From Phycisphaeraceae bacterium (GTDB taxonomy: Bacteria; Planctomycetota; Phycisphaerae; Phycisphaerales; Phycisphaeraceae), in assembly GCA_020851735.1 (NCBI GenBank), contig JADZCD010000005.1, positions 1 through 64,000 of the forward strand: a stretch of 64,000 nt of DNA, written 5' to 3'. Shown one piece after another: positions 63,973-64,000 of this stretch. Numbering within the stretch: position 1 is the stretch's first letter; each line of letters starts with the position of its first letter. Both the position numbers and the translations under genes were made by a program. The notes beneath the pieces are model-generated. The model was not told the DNA's origin. It saw only the letters and a program-made list of their open reading frames with translations, and made no database searches.

Positions 63973-64000
63973 CCGCCTCACCCCGCCCGCGCCATTTTTT

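Overview
The window is GC-rich, densely coding bacterial chromosome. It most likely comes from a Planctomycetota bacterium, probably near the Phycisphaerae. The reasons are an MJ0042-like zinc-finger membrane protein, tandem DUF2961 (GH172-like) genes, a GH127 (DUF1680) enzyme, a large polytopic membrane protein resembling the DUF6785/DUF6784 families, PilZ proteins, and rpoBC separated from the usual ribosomal-protein genes. The taxonomic call is inference.

Layout. 1-2.7 kb: two DUF2961 genes on the minus strand. 3.2-11.6 kb: rpoB and rpoC with strong upstream promoters and a terminator. 11.7-17.2 kb: two LuxR-type regulators with the HTH at the N terminus and TTG starts, a PilZ-like/receiver/degenerate-Hpt protein and a zinc-finger membrane protein. 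17.4 kb: tRNA-Glu(TTC), with a possible promoter and a terminator. 17.7-19.6 kb: GH127 beta-L-arabinofuranosidase-like gene. 20.0-26.4 kb: cytochrome c maturation (System I) operon ccmE-ccmF-(secreted GHPP protein)-ccmA-ccmB-ccmC-ccmD, with the cysteine form of CcmE and no ccmG/ccmH. 26.5-30.4 kb: class IV aminotransferase, rpmE, prfA, rocD. 30.7-34.8 kb: a 994-aa orphan exported protein, a small structured RNA candidate and a DUF3800 gene of atypical composition. 34.8-42.9 kb: channel-like protein, trpB, Nramp transporter, PilZ, fruK-like kinase, mnmG. 43.0-47.6 kb: zwf, pgl and a KimA-like APC transporter. 47.6-62.7 kb: mostly minus-strand genes, including a NDP-sugar dehydratase, a CarH-like B12/MerR regulator, two creatininase-family proteins, TatD, YyaL/DUF255, a divergent YggS and two membrane proteins. 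The window ends with pheA.

The most unusual feature is a set of short dispersed repeats that lie both between genes and in frame inside conserved genes. (1) A hairpin that reads AHSTLR(D/P)xVWHP in all three copies. (2) Arrays of TTCCGGGGG with an 11-12 nt or longer period. (3) An exact 28-nt repeat built on the palindrome GGCGATCTTCGATCGCC. (4) CCCTCACCCC...CCCTCTCCC palindromes. They lengthen CcmF, CcmB, FruK, MnmG (twice), the NDP-sugar dehydratase, YyaL and the 994-aa protein without breaking their frames, which recalls the Rickettsia palindromic elements.

Other points to follow up: the RNA candidate beside DUF3800; a Wx9EH B12 regulator behind a fully consensus promoter; a YggS homologue with Asp at the PLP-lysine position; and an RpoB with Asn at the E. 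coli His526 position. All calls come from reading the sequence; no database search or structure prediction was run.
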